DNA from: Schistocerca nitens
Lineage: Eukaryota > Arthropoda > Insecta > Orthoptera > Acrididae
DNA length: 64,000 nt
Assembly (NCBI RefSeq): GCF_023898315.1
Contig: NC_064616.1
Location: 710,673,389 to 710,737,388 of the forward strand
Direction of reading: 5' to 3'
This document shows, piece after piece, positions 32,785-43,405 of the stretch (the first letter of the stretch is position 1; each line of letters begins with the position of its first letter). The translations under genes and the position numbers were made by a program. The notes below the pieces were generated by a model. The model saw only the letters and a program-made list of their open reading frames with translations, was not told where the DNA came from and ran no database searches.

Positions 32785-33650
32785 TTTGCATCAATTATCT
32801 GATTCATTGCCTAACCAAAATGTGAGGCACCCACAAGGAAAGGACGAATCAGCTGAAACTTCAGAGACTGAAAGTTTATGCGATGTTATTACAGTGATTA
32901 CAATATCGTGATAGATTTCAAACATCTTCGCAGTATGAGTGCACCTATCAGTATGATGTCTCATCCCCTCTGACATCGATACATGCGTTAATGTGCTTGG
33001 AAAGCGTGTCACAATGCCGCAGTAATCTCTGCTGAGTCAAGCTGCCCACGATTGATATTGCCGGTTCTTCATAACGTGGATACTGGCACTGGGACGGAGT
33101 AGTCACCCAAGCTGGTCTTATAAATGGTCTACTAGGGACATATTTCGTTATTTTTCTGACAACAGGAGGACCTCAACATTACACTTGCAGTTCAGATAGA
33201 CACGTGCCATGCGCAGAGCAGCGCTGTCCTGTTTAAATACGGTACCACGATAGTGCCGCATGAGATGTAACAAAAGATGGCTCTGAGCACTATGGGACTT
33301 AACATCTATGGTCATCAGTCCCCTAGAACTTAAAACTACTTAAACCTAACTAACCTAAGGACAGCACACAACACCCAGTCATCACGTGAGAGGTAACGCA
33401 TGAGGACGCAGGAAGATCGTGACGTAGGGTTGTGCCATCAGAGTTCCTTCCATCAGCACCATCTGTGACCTGAAGTCATACCCAATGAGTCTCCACGCCA
33501 TGATGCCAGGAGTAGCACCGCTATGCTCTGTAAAATGATGGAAGACTGGGACCACTGTCACATACGAATGCGTCACAGATCTGGATAAAGCACGATCAAC
33601 CAGTCGTCGAAATACAGACTCACAGAGAGGCCCCTTCAAACCCTGTCAAC
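32785..33650 (-). pseudogene. Tc1-like transposase remnant, split by a truncated SINE
   Basis: The minus frame at 33382-33639 reads GATPGIMAWRLIGYDFRSQ, LMEGTLMAQPYV and RPHALPL, the region between the first and second catalytic blocks of Tc1-type transposases. Downstream in minus orientation (33270 to 32785) the catalytic blocks are not recognisable. A 115-bp SINE piece at 33272-33386 interrupts it. Dead copy. Confidence 0.6.
33272..33386 (-). mobile_element. 5'-truncated family A SINE with target-site duplication
   Basis: Only the 3' part of the family is present (plus strand gatggctctgagcactatgg to taacctaaggaca); the tRNA-like head is missing. The flanks tgagatgtaac (33261-33271) and tgagaggtaac (33387-33397) agree at ten of eleven bases. 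Confidence 0.78.
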
Positions 33651-34287
33651 AGCTGACCACGCTGCCACACAACAGTACCCATCATCTCCGTGACCTTTAC
33701 CATGATCCCTCAACATCTAACTCTTTTCGAGTCCAAGGCCTGGTAACAACAGTAAACACAAACAAAGCGTATTCTCTCCAGTGACCGTTCTACCAGTCAC
33801 AGTGAACAGTAACATGTAACCTCCCCCTTCCTAATCGACCTACTGTATTGCGATATGTGATCGCATATGACTAATGAAGTTTTACAGTGAGTAGGGCAAT
33901 CGTTACCGAAGGAAAATAACACCAGTTAGTTGGAGGAAAACGTATAACAGACCCTTCTGAAGAAAGAAACTATTCTAAATCTAATCTAAATATTGATGAT
34001 AATTTCGAAATGCGTGGAAGATACTGCAATCGCTCACGAAACACACGGTTGGAAAAGTGTACCACGTAATATTTACTATAAAAATTACTGATAATACACA
34101 TAAAACACTGATTGAATAAAAATGGGATAATTAAACTGTCGGTAGCCCACTAGAGTAATGGCAACGAAATTTAAGCAAATAATCACGGGCGTGGCACCAG
34201 AAGATTATCGCTCTTTTCCACAGTTCACAAGAAAATAAATGAATCAGAAAATACTCAGTTTGCAGTTACTTAGTCTGAAATTCTAAA
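33651..34287. other. Unannotated interval before Ty3 element 2
   Basis: No gene recognised. It may be part of another repeat that received element 2, because 37850-38110 has a similar AT-rich composition, but no shared motif is visible. Confidence 0.4.
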
Positions 34288-34292
34288 TTTTG

Positions 34293-34774
34293 TGTGGTGT
34301 CACAGCCAGACACCACACGTCCTAGGTGGTAGCTTAAATCGGCCGCGGTCCTATAGTACATGTCGGACCCGCGTGTCGCCACTGTGTGATCGCAAACCTA
34401 GCGCCACGACAAGGCAGGTCTCGAGAGACTGACTCGAACTCAGCCAGTTGTACTGACGACAGAGCTAGCGACTAGACGTACGAAGCCTTTCTCTCTCATT
34501 AGCCGAGAGACAGAAAAGCCTTCTGCTAAGTTAATGGCTACGAACTAGCCAGGCGCCATTAGCCTTACAGTGATTGTAATTAGAGTCTCACTTGTGTTCA
34601 CCATAGAGATGTACAAGAAGACATTAAAGATAAGTATATGAGAAACTCCGTTCTTTTCTTCATAGCATTAATTACATATCCTGTTCCAGTACTTCACGCC
34701 CGTCTGCGTTAGTCTCACGTGCCTTTTTAAGCCACCTCTATTTACAAGGTGTTGGCCCAGCTGCCGACACATCA
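34293..34774 (+). repeat. 5' LTR of Ty3 element 2
   Basis: Begins tgtggtgtcac, ends gccgacacatca. It has the same 9-bp terminal hairpin arms as element 1. It differs from its 3' partner at four sites: ggtagctt/ggtacctt, cctatag/cctgtag, tactgac/tacggac and ctcacgt/ctcgcgt. Confidence 0.95.
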
Positions 34775-34831
34775 CATGGCGACGAGGATGGGATAAGTGT
34801 TCTTTCTGATTGCTTACATTTTCTTTGTGTC

Positions 34832-35032
34832 ATGGCTTCGCCACAATCTCCAGATGTACTGTCCGAATTTTATCGCTTGCAGAATCAGCATACGCAGGCG
34901 TTATTGGATGCTCTTGGACAGCTCGTCCAGGGTCAACGTGCGCTGCACACCGATGCGGCCGCCGCCGCTTCCTCGCTACCGCCGCCACAACATACTGTTG
35001 CACCTCAATTCAGACCCTTTGATGCAACACAA
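34832..35032 (+). pseudogene. Gag N-terminal fragment of Ty3 element 2
   Basis: ATG at 34832 opens MASPQSPDVLSEFYRLQNQ, nearly identical to element 1. The gag reading is meaningful to about codon 67, where it runs into the inverted block; the following 14 codons are antisense pol sequence. Confidence 0.9.
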
Positions 35033-36630
35033 GACACAAAGTCTCAATTTTCCGGAAGGTTTTGGCAAAATTACTAAGGGCGAGGCCCAGAGAGAAGCCT
35101 GCACACGTTCAATTACACCTTGAGATTCTAAATCGTGTAACGTTCTTGCGACCTCATCACGCAATGCGTGGGGAACATTGCGCGCTCTGAAAAACTTCGG
35201 TTGCGCGTTTGCTTTCAGTTCCAAATGTGCTTCATAGTTCTTAGCGCAACCAAGGCCCGGTGCAAAAATGTCTGCAAATTGCTCACATAGACTAGAAACA
35301 CTGGCGTAAGGCACAGTCTGATTCACTGATAGGACCTGATTTACTATAGACAAATTAAACAACTGAAATAAATCTAAACCAAACAAGTTCACTGCAGTAG
35401 AAGAACGAAGAACGTAAAATGACACAAGTTTTGTTTGTCCCTTGTATGTTGCAAGAAGGCTGCACTGTCCTAACACTGGTATTTTCTGGCCTGAGTAACT
35501 ATTGAGCTGAACATTTGCGGCACGCAACGGAGGTTTGCCCAGTTGGTTGTACGTGTCTTGATTGAGCAATGAAACTGCAGCTCCGGTATCGAGCTGGAAT
35601 GGTATCACTTTGCCTGCAAAGTCTAAGTCTACAAAAAGTTTATTGTCCTGCTGACCACAAAAGCGAGCGTTTTGTGCAACTGGAACAGACACTGGGACAG
35701 AATCACGTGCGACGTGACGGGACTTCCGTCGACGTCGACGCACACTTTTTGTGGAATGAACACTGTCACCGGACGGGGTGGAATGAACAACATGAATATC
35801 CATGGGCGAAGGTTCACGAGCCTGAGTTACCTTGGTTCGATGCCGGCGCGAAGCAAAGGGCCTGGAATTGGCGTGAGTGTCTGATCGGAGCTTTTTCTGG
35901 CAAACACTTTGGACATGTCCTTTCTTATGACAGTAAAAGCAAATAGCTTGGCGTGACGGGCAATTGTCACGCGAATGTCTAGTTGCACACCGTGGGCATG
36001 ATTTCACTGCATTAGCTTGCTTACGCGGCGCACGTGTTTGGGAGCTAGGCTGCCGCTGCGCTGACGGGCGCGAGGGCTGCCTAGCGTCCTGTGCAGTGGG
36101 CCCGGCGGGCCGGGTAATGTGACACACTGCTGGCGAAGTTTCAAACGAGGCCTGAGCAAAGTCAAGTGTGTCTTGCCTATCCAATATGTCTATCACTTGT
36201 TGAAGGGAGGGATTAACTAGTTTCAAAATCTGTTCCCGTATGCGAACATCAGAAACGTTCTGTGCAATGGTATCACGCACTATAGTATCTGAATAAGGAA
36301 GTCCACATTCGCATTCAAACGCACACTCCCTAGTAAGTCCTTGCAATGTCGCAACCCACTCCCTATTAGTCTGACCGGCCGTACGTTTTGTACGAAAGAA
36401 CGTATACCTTTTTGCAACGACATTTACTGTTTCCTTGACGTAGGCATCTAAAGCAGACAAAAGTTCTTCGTAGGACAGAGTTGCTACGTCGCGCCGGGGA
36501 AACAACTTCACTATCACTCGGTAGGTGGACACACCGACACAAGAAAGCAAAAACGGCTGCCGCTCATTACCTTGAATTCTGTAGGCTGCTAGGTGGAAGT
36601 CGAACTGACGGGACCACTCCTGCCATGACT
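35033..36630 (-). pseudogene. Inverted gag-protease-RT block of Ty3 element 2
   Basis: An open minus-strand frame, starting meaningfully at about 36630 with SWQEWSRQFDFHLAAYR (the gag codons that should follow the forward fragment). Then come the capsid-like region, zinc knuckle CFYCHKKGHVQSVC, basic KSVRRRRRKSR, protease with FQLDTGAAVSLLNQDT (near 35590), and the start of reverse transcriptase FRARNVPHALRDEV, GVIERVQASLWASPLV and ILPKPSGKLRLCV, ending at about 35033. Gag and pol are in one frame. The frame is open throughout, which fits a recent event. The Met at 36670 belongs to antisense integrase sequence and is not a real start. Confidence 0.93.
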
Positions 36631-36912
36631 CCTGGCGACGTTGTCTTCTATCGCACCTATCGCGGTTCACGGCGTTGGCTCGCAGGGCGCATTCTTCGCT
36701 GCCTCGGCCGCGCGATGTATTTGGTTTTGGGGGCCTCTGGTGAGGTGCGCCGGCATCTCAATCAGCTGCGCCTCTGTCGTCGCCCGGGTTCTGCCGCTCC
36801 CCGTCTGCTTTCAGCGACGGAGCCGTCAGGTCAGCACCCTGGGGACCCATCTACTGGCTCGCCTCATCCCCAGGTGTTACCGACGCTGCCTTCCATTTTG
36901 CCTCATGGCGTC

Positions 36913-36946
<34 letters not shown>

Positions 36947-37395
36947 AGCCGCCGCAGCCGCCTCCGGCGCCGCCCGCAGTGGACGCTTCGCTGCAGCCGC
37001 CACGCGCCTCCCTGGGTCACGCGCCGCCGCTTGCTTCCCGTGACCAGCTGTCCTCCGCCATGGAACTCTTGCCCGCTCCGGACCAGATGTCGTCATCGTG
37101 CGTCGGATTCTCCGACCACATGGAGGTCGACCCTTCGGCCCCTCCTGTCTTTTTACGGGCGCATACACCGCATGTTGACGTGCACCCTGGACTAGGTTTT
37201 CAGGCGTTTCCTAGCTCCCCTCGGACCGAATGGCCGGGTGCGGGTGGCACAGCCTCGCCTGTTGTTAGGCTCCCCACCTCATCGCATACGTCAACATGGG
37301 GTCCTCCCCACGGCGGGCGGAAGCCTTATCTCACGACCGTTCGCCGATTTGCGGGGGAGGAATGTGGTGTCACAGCCAGACACCACACGTCCTAG
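36631..37395 (+). pseudogene. Integrase C-terminus and proline-rich tail of Ty3 element 2
   Basis: From the junction it reads TPGDVVFYRTYRGSRRWLAG, then RCLGRAMYLVLGASGEVRRH and a proline run encoded by a (GCC)n repeat at 36914-36946, ending 33 bp inside the 3' LTR. It matches the end of element 1 codon for codon apart from scattered changes. The catalytic core of integrase is missing. The nearest upstream ATG (36626) lies at the junction, so this has no true start. Confidence 0.88.
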
Positions 37396-37844
37396 GTGGT
37401 ACCTTAAATCGGCCGCGGTCCTGTAGTACATGTCGGACCCGCGTGTCGCCACTGTGTGATCGCAAACCTAGCGCCACGACAAGGCAGGTCTCGAGAGACT
37501 GACTCGAACTCAGCCAGTTGTACGGACGACAGAGCTAGCGACTAGACGTACGAAGCCTTTCTCTCTCATTAGCCGAGAGACAGAAAAGCCTTCTGCTAAG
37601 TTAATGGCTACGAACTAGCCAGGCGCCATTAGCCTTACAGTGATTGTAATTAGAGTCTCACTTGTGTTCACCATAGAGATGTACAAGAAGACATTAAAGA
37701 TAAGTATATGAGAAACTCCGTTCTTTTCTTCATAGCATTAATTACATATCCTGTTCCAGTACTTCACGCCCGTCTGCGTTAGTCTCGCGTGCCTTTTTAA
37801 GCCACCTCTATTTACAAGGTGTTGGCCCAGCTGCCGACACATCA
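37363..37844 (+). repeat. 3' LTR of Ty3 element 2
   Basis: 482 bp, preceded by the purine tract gggggaggaa and followed by the target duplication ttttg. Confidence 0.95.
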
Positions 37845-38121
37845 TTTTGAAAGTAAAGTTAAACGGAGTAACTGGTTAAATAAATGTAGCTTAAAATTTT
37901 TCATGAAACAAAAAATAGTTTCAGTAACATCAGTGTAACGTTATCCAAAATTTAGAAAGACGCAAGCAATTTACTTTTGATTATTGAAAGGTTGAATTGA
38001 ATTTACTTTGATCGAACAGGTAACTGATTTTACCTTTAATATAACAAGAAAAAAATACATATCAGGCTAGCAGAAGTCACTCGCTAAGCTATATAGAGAA
38101 TAAATGAATTTGCGCACTCTT

Positions 38122-38317
38122 GGTTCAAATGGCTCTGAACACTATGGGACTTAACTTATGAGGTCATCAGTCCCCTAGAACTTAGAACTACTTAAACCAA
38201 ACTAACCTAAGGACATCACACACATCCATGCCCGAGGCAGGATTCGAACCTGCGACCGTAGTGGTCGCGCGGTTCCAGACTGTAGCGCCTAGAACCGCTC
38301 GGCCACTCCGGCCGGCC
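38122..38317 (-). mobile_element. Family A SINE
   Basis: Minus-strand full-length copy. Perfect 11-bp target duplication tgcgcactctt (38111-38121 and 38318-38328). Confidence 0.95.
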
Positions 38318-38499
38318 TGCGCACTCTTAATTTGTGCTGTATCTTTAGTTATTAGTTTTTCTAGTGAATTTTTACGTCACTTCAAGTGAATGAAGTTAAT
38401 AATTCAAATTGCAAATTATTGAATCCTCCGTTATGCAATACAAGAATGAACAGTTACAAACACACAAAAGTGGCAGTAAATAGTCAATCAATTTTCATA

Positions 38500-39670
38500 T
38501 TCTTACAGCTCTTGGTGATTGACTCTTTGCAGTACAGCCATTTCACTATACAAACTGGATATCACACGAGATCAATACAGAACACTGTTCTTTAAGGTAA
38601 TCACTGAACATGTAAATCAATACCACAATATTGCAAATACGAGGAAACACGTCGAAGTGTGGGATCCGTACCAGATAGGGTTGATAGAAGAGATAGAGAA
38701 CATCGAACGGAGAGCAGCGCGCTTCGTTACAGGATCATTTAGTAATCGCGAAAGCGTTACGGAGATGATAGATAAACTCCAGTGGAAGACTCTGCGGGAG
38801 AGACGCTCAGTAGCTCGGTACGGGCTTTTGTTAAAGTTTCGAGAACATACCTTCACCGAAGAGTCAAGCAGTATATTGCTCCCTCCTACGTATATCTCGC
38901 GAAGAGACCATGAGGATAAAATCAGAGAGATTAGAGCCCACACAGACGCATACCGACAATCCTTCTTTCCACGACCGATACGAGACTGGAATAGAAGGGA
39001 GAACCGATAGAGGTACTCAGGGTACCCTCCGCCACACACCGTCAGGTGGCTTGCGGAGTATGGATGTAGATGTAGATGTAGAATAGAGATGAGTCAGCCG
39101 TTAACGTTTGTAAATTCAATTTTGTTACAGTAAGTGACATTTCAAATTCACTACGGCACTCATTAGAACTTTAGTTAACTAACTCCGTCACTTATGTCAT
39201 GTTTTGTGCCAAACTAATTAAAATGAAGCACACTTCTTAGCAACCCTCTTTAGTGAAGTGCACCAAGTTAAAATTACTCATTCTTTTCGCATAAATTTGA
39301 CTATAAAATTCTGAACCAAGGTTTTCTATTTTCGATTATGGAACTATTCCTTTATAAATTTTATATATTCATCCATACCCGCATTTTTGGTCATGGTTTC
39401 AAACTATGCAAACTCGCTTTCTGCAAAAGCAGTTGCGACTTAAGTAACGTTGCCATCACTGTGTCAAAGTTTCATGGTACTTGCGTTAACAGGATTTAAG
39501 TTCTCAATACTTCCACGCACGGCATCTCCAAAACAAGCAGATCTGATAAAACCTAGCAGAATACCTATTATGTCGCTTTCAATGAACTTACGTTCTTCAT
39601 AACTCCGTTCGTGGAATTCAAAGTCAGATGGACTATCTGCATTTCCTTGCCAAACGAAATGCGCCGCTTT
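38500..39670 (+). repeat. Duplicated segment, copy 1 (partner 43980-44530)
   Basis: The flanks match in order: gttctttaaggtaatcactg, ccacaatattgcaaata, gttaacgtttgtaaattcaa, actcattagaact, then aagcagatctgataaaacct and aaagtcagatggactatctg. This copy has two extra blocks: a LINE 3' end (about 38660-39085) and about 200 bases at 39290-39495. The unit also appears, rearranged, inside the larger segment at 3295-4745. Confidence 0.8.
38655..39090 (+). pseudogene. CR1-like LINE, last 110 codons plus 3' UTR
   Basis: The frame to 39010 reads EVWDPYQIGLIEEIENIERR, AARFVTGSFSNRESVTEM, LQWKTLRERRSVARYGLLLK and SPTYI-like PPTYISRRDHEDKIREIRAH, then SFFPRPIRDWN, in the same order as 14266-14616. The 3' UTR has ggtggcttgcggagtatgga and the tail gtagatgtagatgtaga. 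It is open here, with no stop in the domain, so it is a rather young 5'-truncated insertion. The partner locus at about 44140 lacks it. Confidence 0.85.
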
Positions 39671-39679
39671 CTCTCGTTA

Positions 39680-40382
39680 TATAATTTATTTTTCATCGAT
39701 TGGTGTGACATCACAGACAAGATGATGCCATTTTGTAAGTGTACCGCTCGGAATTGGTCTTTGTCAATGGTTAGCCGGATAGCACATGAGGAACGGCGAG
39801 CTATGTTGCGCACGAGTGATGCTTTGTATTTCGGTAATGATCTATGGACAAAAGTTCCTCTAACTCCAGAAACTTTATTATATTCAAACTAAGAAAACTT
39901 TCATGAATTCTGCAGGAAACCGATGTTAAATACACTGGTCCGTAATTTGTCGCCCCAGGTATTTTACTATTCTCATCTCAAGAAGTCACCTGGGCTTTTT
40001 TCCAGTCACTTTTGACTCGTCTCTGCGTGTGAGATTTGTGATAAATGCAGTATAAGTAAAGTGTTAATGCCGAAGTATGTTTCCATACTAAGTATGTGTC
40101 CAGCATATATATACATATGTGCTACTGTGTACCGTATTTGTATCCTGTGAGCAATAACCGTATTTGTATCCTGTGAGCAATACGTATGAGGACATGGCTT
40201 TTCGGAGAAGATTCTGTGTGTTCTTCAATATTTTAGCGATGACAAACGTTTATAATGTGCTTGTGCATGAGGTCACCGCAAAAGGAACGTTTTACTACAA
40301 AAAAAATTTTAAGACATGGAGATGACAGCTAAGACTGTTGAAACCGGTTGTCTTGGATAAAAAATATTTTGTGCCATCTTGG
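39680..40382. other. Unannotated interval with a 26-bp tandem duplication
   Basis: Two exact copies of a 26-bp unit beginning accgtatttgtatcctgtg lie at 40131-40156 and 40157-40182. No gene is recognised. A 93-codon plus frame (39611-39892) lacks motifs and overlaps the duplicated segment. Confidence 0.5.
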
Positions 40383-41345
40383 TTACTGAATGGTTTTTAA
40401 CAATTGACACAGATCGCCCTTCAGTACTCTCAGGATGAGAAAATTTAATCGGCATATTAGTATTACCCTCTCTTTCTTAAAATCTAAATTTAAAACATCG
40501 GCTTCCCTGTTGCTGTCTTCTGTTTCCAGTCCAAACTGGTCAACGAGTGACTGGGTAGAAGCCTTCGACCCACTTAGCGAATCTACATAGGACAAGAATT
40601 TTCTAGCGTGCTCGGTAACATCTTTTGCTGAGGAACGATGATGGAAGTTGTTGTACACTTCACACTTTCACCTATTTACAGACGCGTGAATTTCTACTAT
40701 CCTTTATCTGTCATCATTTGCGCGTCCATTTCCCAACCAAGACTGCAACAGTCTCTTCTTCCTCAGTGTGTGAAATCTTATGGGACTTAACTGCTGAGGT
40801 CATCCGTCACTTCCTCAGTATTTTACGAATTTTGTAGTTAAACAACAGAGGGTTTGATGCATTCTTAATCCACTTATTCGGCATATTCTTCTACAGAGTG
40901 CGATATGCAATCCGTTTAAACGCTGGCCATAATTCCTCTGCGTCCTTCATATTGGAACTATATGACGTCCATTCATTGTCTATGTGGGATTCTAGCAACC
41001 GATTATCTGCTCTTCGTAGCAACAAAACGCTCCTAGCATTCTTGGCGGGTTTATTAACATTAGTAACCATCATCGCTATGATGACATCACCATCACTTAT
41101 CTGTGTCACTATAATGACATTGTCACGAAGGTCAGGACTGTCCCTAGCTACAAGATCTAAAGTATTTTCATTGCTTCTGGGCTGTCGAACTAGCAGCTCT
41201 ACACAGTTTTCGGAAAAGTGTTCAAAAGTACTTCGCAAGACTACCTGTCTATATCACCAGCAATGAATCCATAGAGGTCGCGGATTATACTTGGTAGATT
41301 AAAATCGCCTTTAGCTAATATGCTCTTGGTTTTTCCGCCTTACTA
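40383..41345 (-). pseudogene. Jockey-like LINE fragment (endonuclease end and linker)
   Basis: Minus strand from 41320: AKGDFNLPSIIRDLYGF (GDFN block), RQPRSNENTLDLVARDSPD, VTQISDGDVIIAMM (SDH block, Gly for His), RRADNRLLESHIDNEWTSYS, then the linker KFLSYVDSLSGSKASTQSL to 40383. It is the longest of the three family copies here. It has at least three frame breaks and no reverse transcriptase. A 42-bp SINE tail is inserted at 40768-40809. Confidence 0.78.
40768..40809 (-). mobile_element. 42-bp severely truncated family A SINE with target-site duplication
   Basis: It contains only cttatgggacttaactgctg and aggtcatc, the 3' end of family A in minus orientation. It is flanked by cttcctcagt at 40758-40767 and 40810-40819. 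Confidence 0.75.
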
Positions 41346-41397
41346 CCGGTTGATTTTCTTTCAGTGATGATGTATATCAAAACATAAATTTTTTAAG

Positions 41398-41883
41398 GAT
41401 AAGAAGAGACGTTTCTTGACCGGTATACAAAATGAATGACTATTGGCTAAGGCAACCCGAGAGCTACTCGATAAGGCGTGGCGAGGGCGTGGTCTGGGCG
41501 GCGCCTCGGTTCGCTCTCTCCTTCAGCTTTCTGCTCTCCTAACACCGCCTGGTGAGATCGGTTACTAAACACCTCGCCTGCAGATATAAAGTTAAAATTA
41601 TCACCTCGAATAAATAATTGTATGTAGTTAACATTTTGTTCATTTGTCTCATAAACCGTGACTCCAGATAAACAAACAAAAAATTAAACATGTAACTATT
41701 ATTTCGAGATGAACTGCCAGGTGTTCGCGATCGATTGAGCCCGGTCGGTGTTAGGCGAGCAGAACATCTGAGGAGAGAGCGAACCGAGGCGCCTCCCAGA
41801 CCACGCCATCACCACGCCTTATTGACCGCCCTTAGCCAACAGCAATTCATTCTGTATACCTGTCAAAAGCGTCTCTTCTTATC
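41398..41883. mobile_element. Long-inverted-repeat MITE, copy 2
   Basis: About 486 bp. The outermost arms gataagaagagacg and cgtctcttcttatc are perfect complements, and pairing continues through ggtatacaaaatgaatg and ttagccaacagcaattcat and the GC-rich blocks. The middle is AT-rich and non-coding. Arms match 19998-20504. Confidence 0.85.
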
Positions 41884-41889
41884 TTTATT

Positions 41890-42329
41890 TCAGTTATGTT
41901 CTGATATGTATCATCGTTTTCCGGTACTTTATAGGCTTCTCTGCCCTTTATTAGACAAAAGTTTCCTCTAAATTTCAAAAAGTTTGTTTAATTTATAATT
42001 CTGGGAATTCAATATACAAATTACGGCTGTATACCTTTGCGACAGCCGCTGTACCATCCAGATTCAAATCAATGAGAACTTCCTTCTGTTCATGGAAATC
42101 ATACCGCTAACGTTTCCCTTTGGCTTAACGGATTAAAAATATTGTTTCGCAAATACCACTGTTGTTACTGAAAAGTGGCAGACAATTTTAAGGAAGAGTA
42201 TTGTAATGAATGGGACTACACGTTATTTGATGGACAATGAAACTAAAATACCATATAATCAGACGGCACGTACACAAACGAAGAACATCAATGGAAGGAG
42301 GTTCTACTGTATTAAACGGATTGGCCTTG
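41890..42329. other. Unannotated interval
   Basis: No gene or repeat recognised. Confidence 0.4.
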
Positions 42330-42460
42330 TATGAGGGATAATGGAAACTCCAATCTCCCATTCGACCATTCTGATTTAGGTTTTCCCTTTTTTGTTAAAT
42401 CACTTAAATCACTTCCGGTAAATGCTGGTGTGGTTTCTACTATGAACCTACTGCCCACTA
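42330..42460 (+). mobile_element. Degenerate family C SINE remnant
   Basis: ctgatttaggttttcccttt, aaatcacttccggtaaatgc and tggtttctactatgaa align with the body of the SINE at 5471-5702. The head is decayed. Confidence 0.55.
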
Positions 42461-42984
42461 CACGAGCAGTCATTGCGAAAATAGATATTTAATACTGGAT
42501 GTTCTTGTATACACAAATTACGTATCTTGGTTCCTATAACTGTAATACTACGAATGTCCACAATCTTTGTAAAAGTGATGCATGGTTGAATAAAAGTATT
42601 ACTACTGTATTACTACTGATATCCATCGTCACCTACTCGGCGACCGCGAGTTCACGTTACTGTGCACTGAGCATTGAAATGCATGAAGACTGTCTTTTTT
42701 TTTTTTTTAGCAGGTTGGCAGTCATTTGAAAGATCATTTATTCGAGTGGCTCGTAACAATTCTACGTGTAATAACAGTGGAACACATCTATTTCATATCT
42801 CCGTTACTCTCTTTCTTGAACGTAAAGATGACAGTTTTACCACTCTGTTCCGTGATACAGTTCGCCTAGTCGTGTAATCCATTTGGTGGACTAATGTGCT
42901 AGTGGAAGCACGATTCAAAAGACACAAGATATCGACAAGTCATTAAGAACCGTCAACAACAGCAGTGCGGTGCGGTATACTTTA

Positions 42985-43405
42985 ACAACAGCGACATGCG
43001 AATAGTTTACAAACTTAGCTGTTTGAGAAATTCTTCCACCCTTGGCACAAAAGCCAATGATCATTTCCTTTTGTACATCATATAAATCGTTCTATTTCAG
43101 CATTACGACGACTACTGCACTGTTTTTCGCGTTCCCCCGACTCGCCTTATATACCCTTCACTCCTAGTGCTATTACGTGATTTATGTAAGTGGCTATTGC
43201 ATGTTGACGTCACTCGTAGGTGGTCACATTAATGCGTCTGGAACGTGTAAATTCTTTGCAGATAATTATTTTCTATTACAAATTTATTTCACTGCAGATG
43301 TGACTGAGCTCGTTCGCTAATACTATTATGTTATTTAGTTTACAGTGAGTGTTGTTTAACATTACCTGAGACATTTACTTGTTGATGTATGTGATAGAAA
43401 AATAT
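42985..43405 (+). repeat. Small segmental duplication, copy 2 (right end of Tc1-like element)
   Basis: Matches 30570-30990, including the Tc1-like right end (cgtaggtggtcacattaatg) and the non-transposon flank up to gatgtatgtgatagaaaaat. The left part of the transposon is absent. Confidence 0.8.

Larger units (their letters stand above)
34293..37844 (+). mobile_element. Ty3/Gypsy LTR retrotransposon 2, internally inverted and deleted
   Basis: 3,552 bp between 5-bp target duplications ttttg (34288-34292 and 37845-37849). The LTRs (34293-34774 and 37363-37844, 482 bp each) differ at four positions by my reading. Internal order: gag N-terminus forward (34832 to about 35032), then gag remainder, zinc knuckle, protease and RT start in reverse (about 35033-36630), then integrase C-terminus and proline-rich tail forward to the polypurine tract and 3' LTR. 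The middle of pol is missing. It is the same family as element 1, from the gag start, protease, tail and the palindrome at the LTR start. The target duplications show that the element inserted as one unit. Confidence 0.94.

Noticed and set aside
36641..37195. A 184-codon Arg-rich frame in Ty3 element 2
   Set aside because: It is an out-of-frame reading of the GC-rich proline-coding tail and of (GCC)n. The real frame is the proline-rich one.
15689..37844. An envelope gene in the Ty3 elements
   Set aside because: There is no frame between integrase and the 3' LTR other than the continuous proline-rich tail, and no signal peptide or membrane segment is visible.
40131..40182. Start of a satellite or CRISPR-like array
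   Set aside because: It is just two adjacent copies of a 26-bp unit, without spacers or further repeats.
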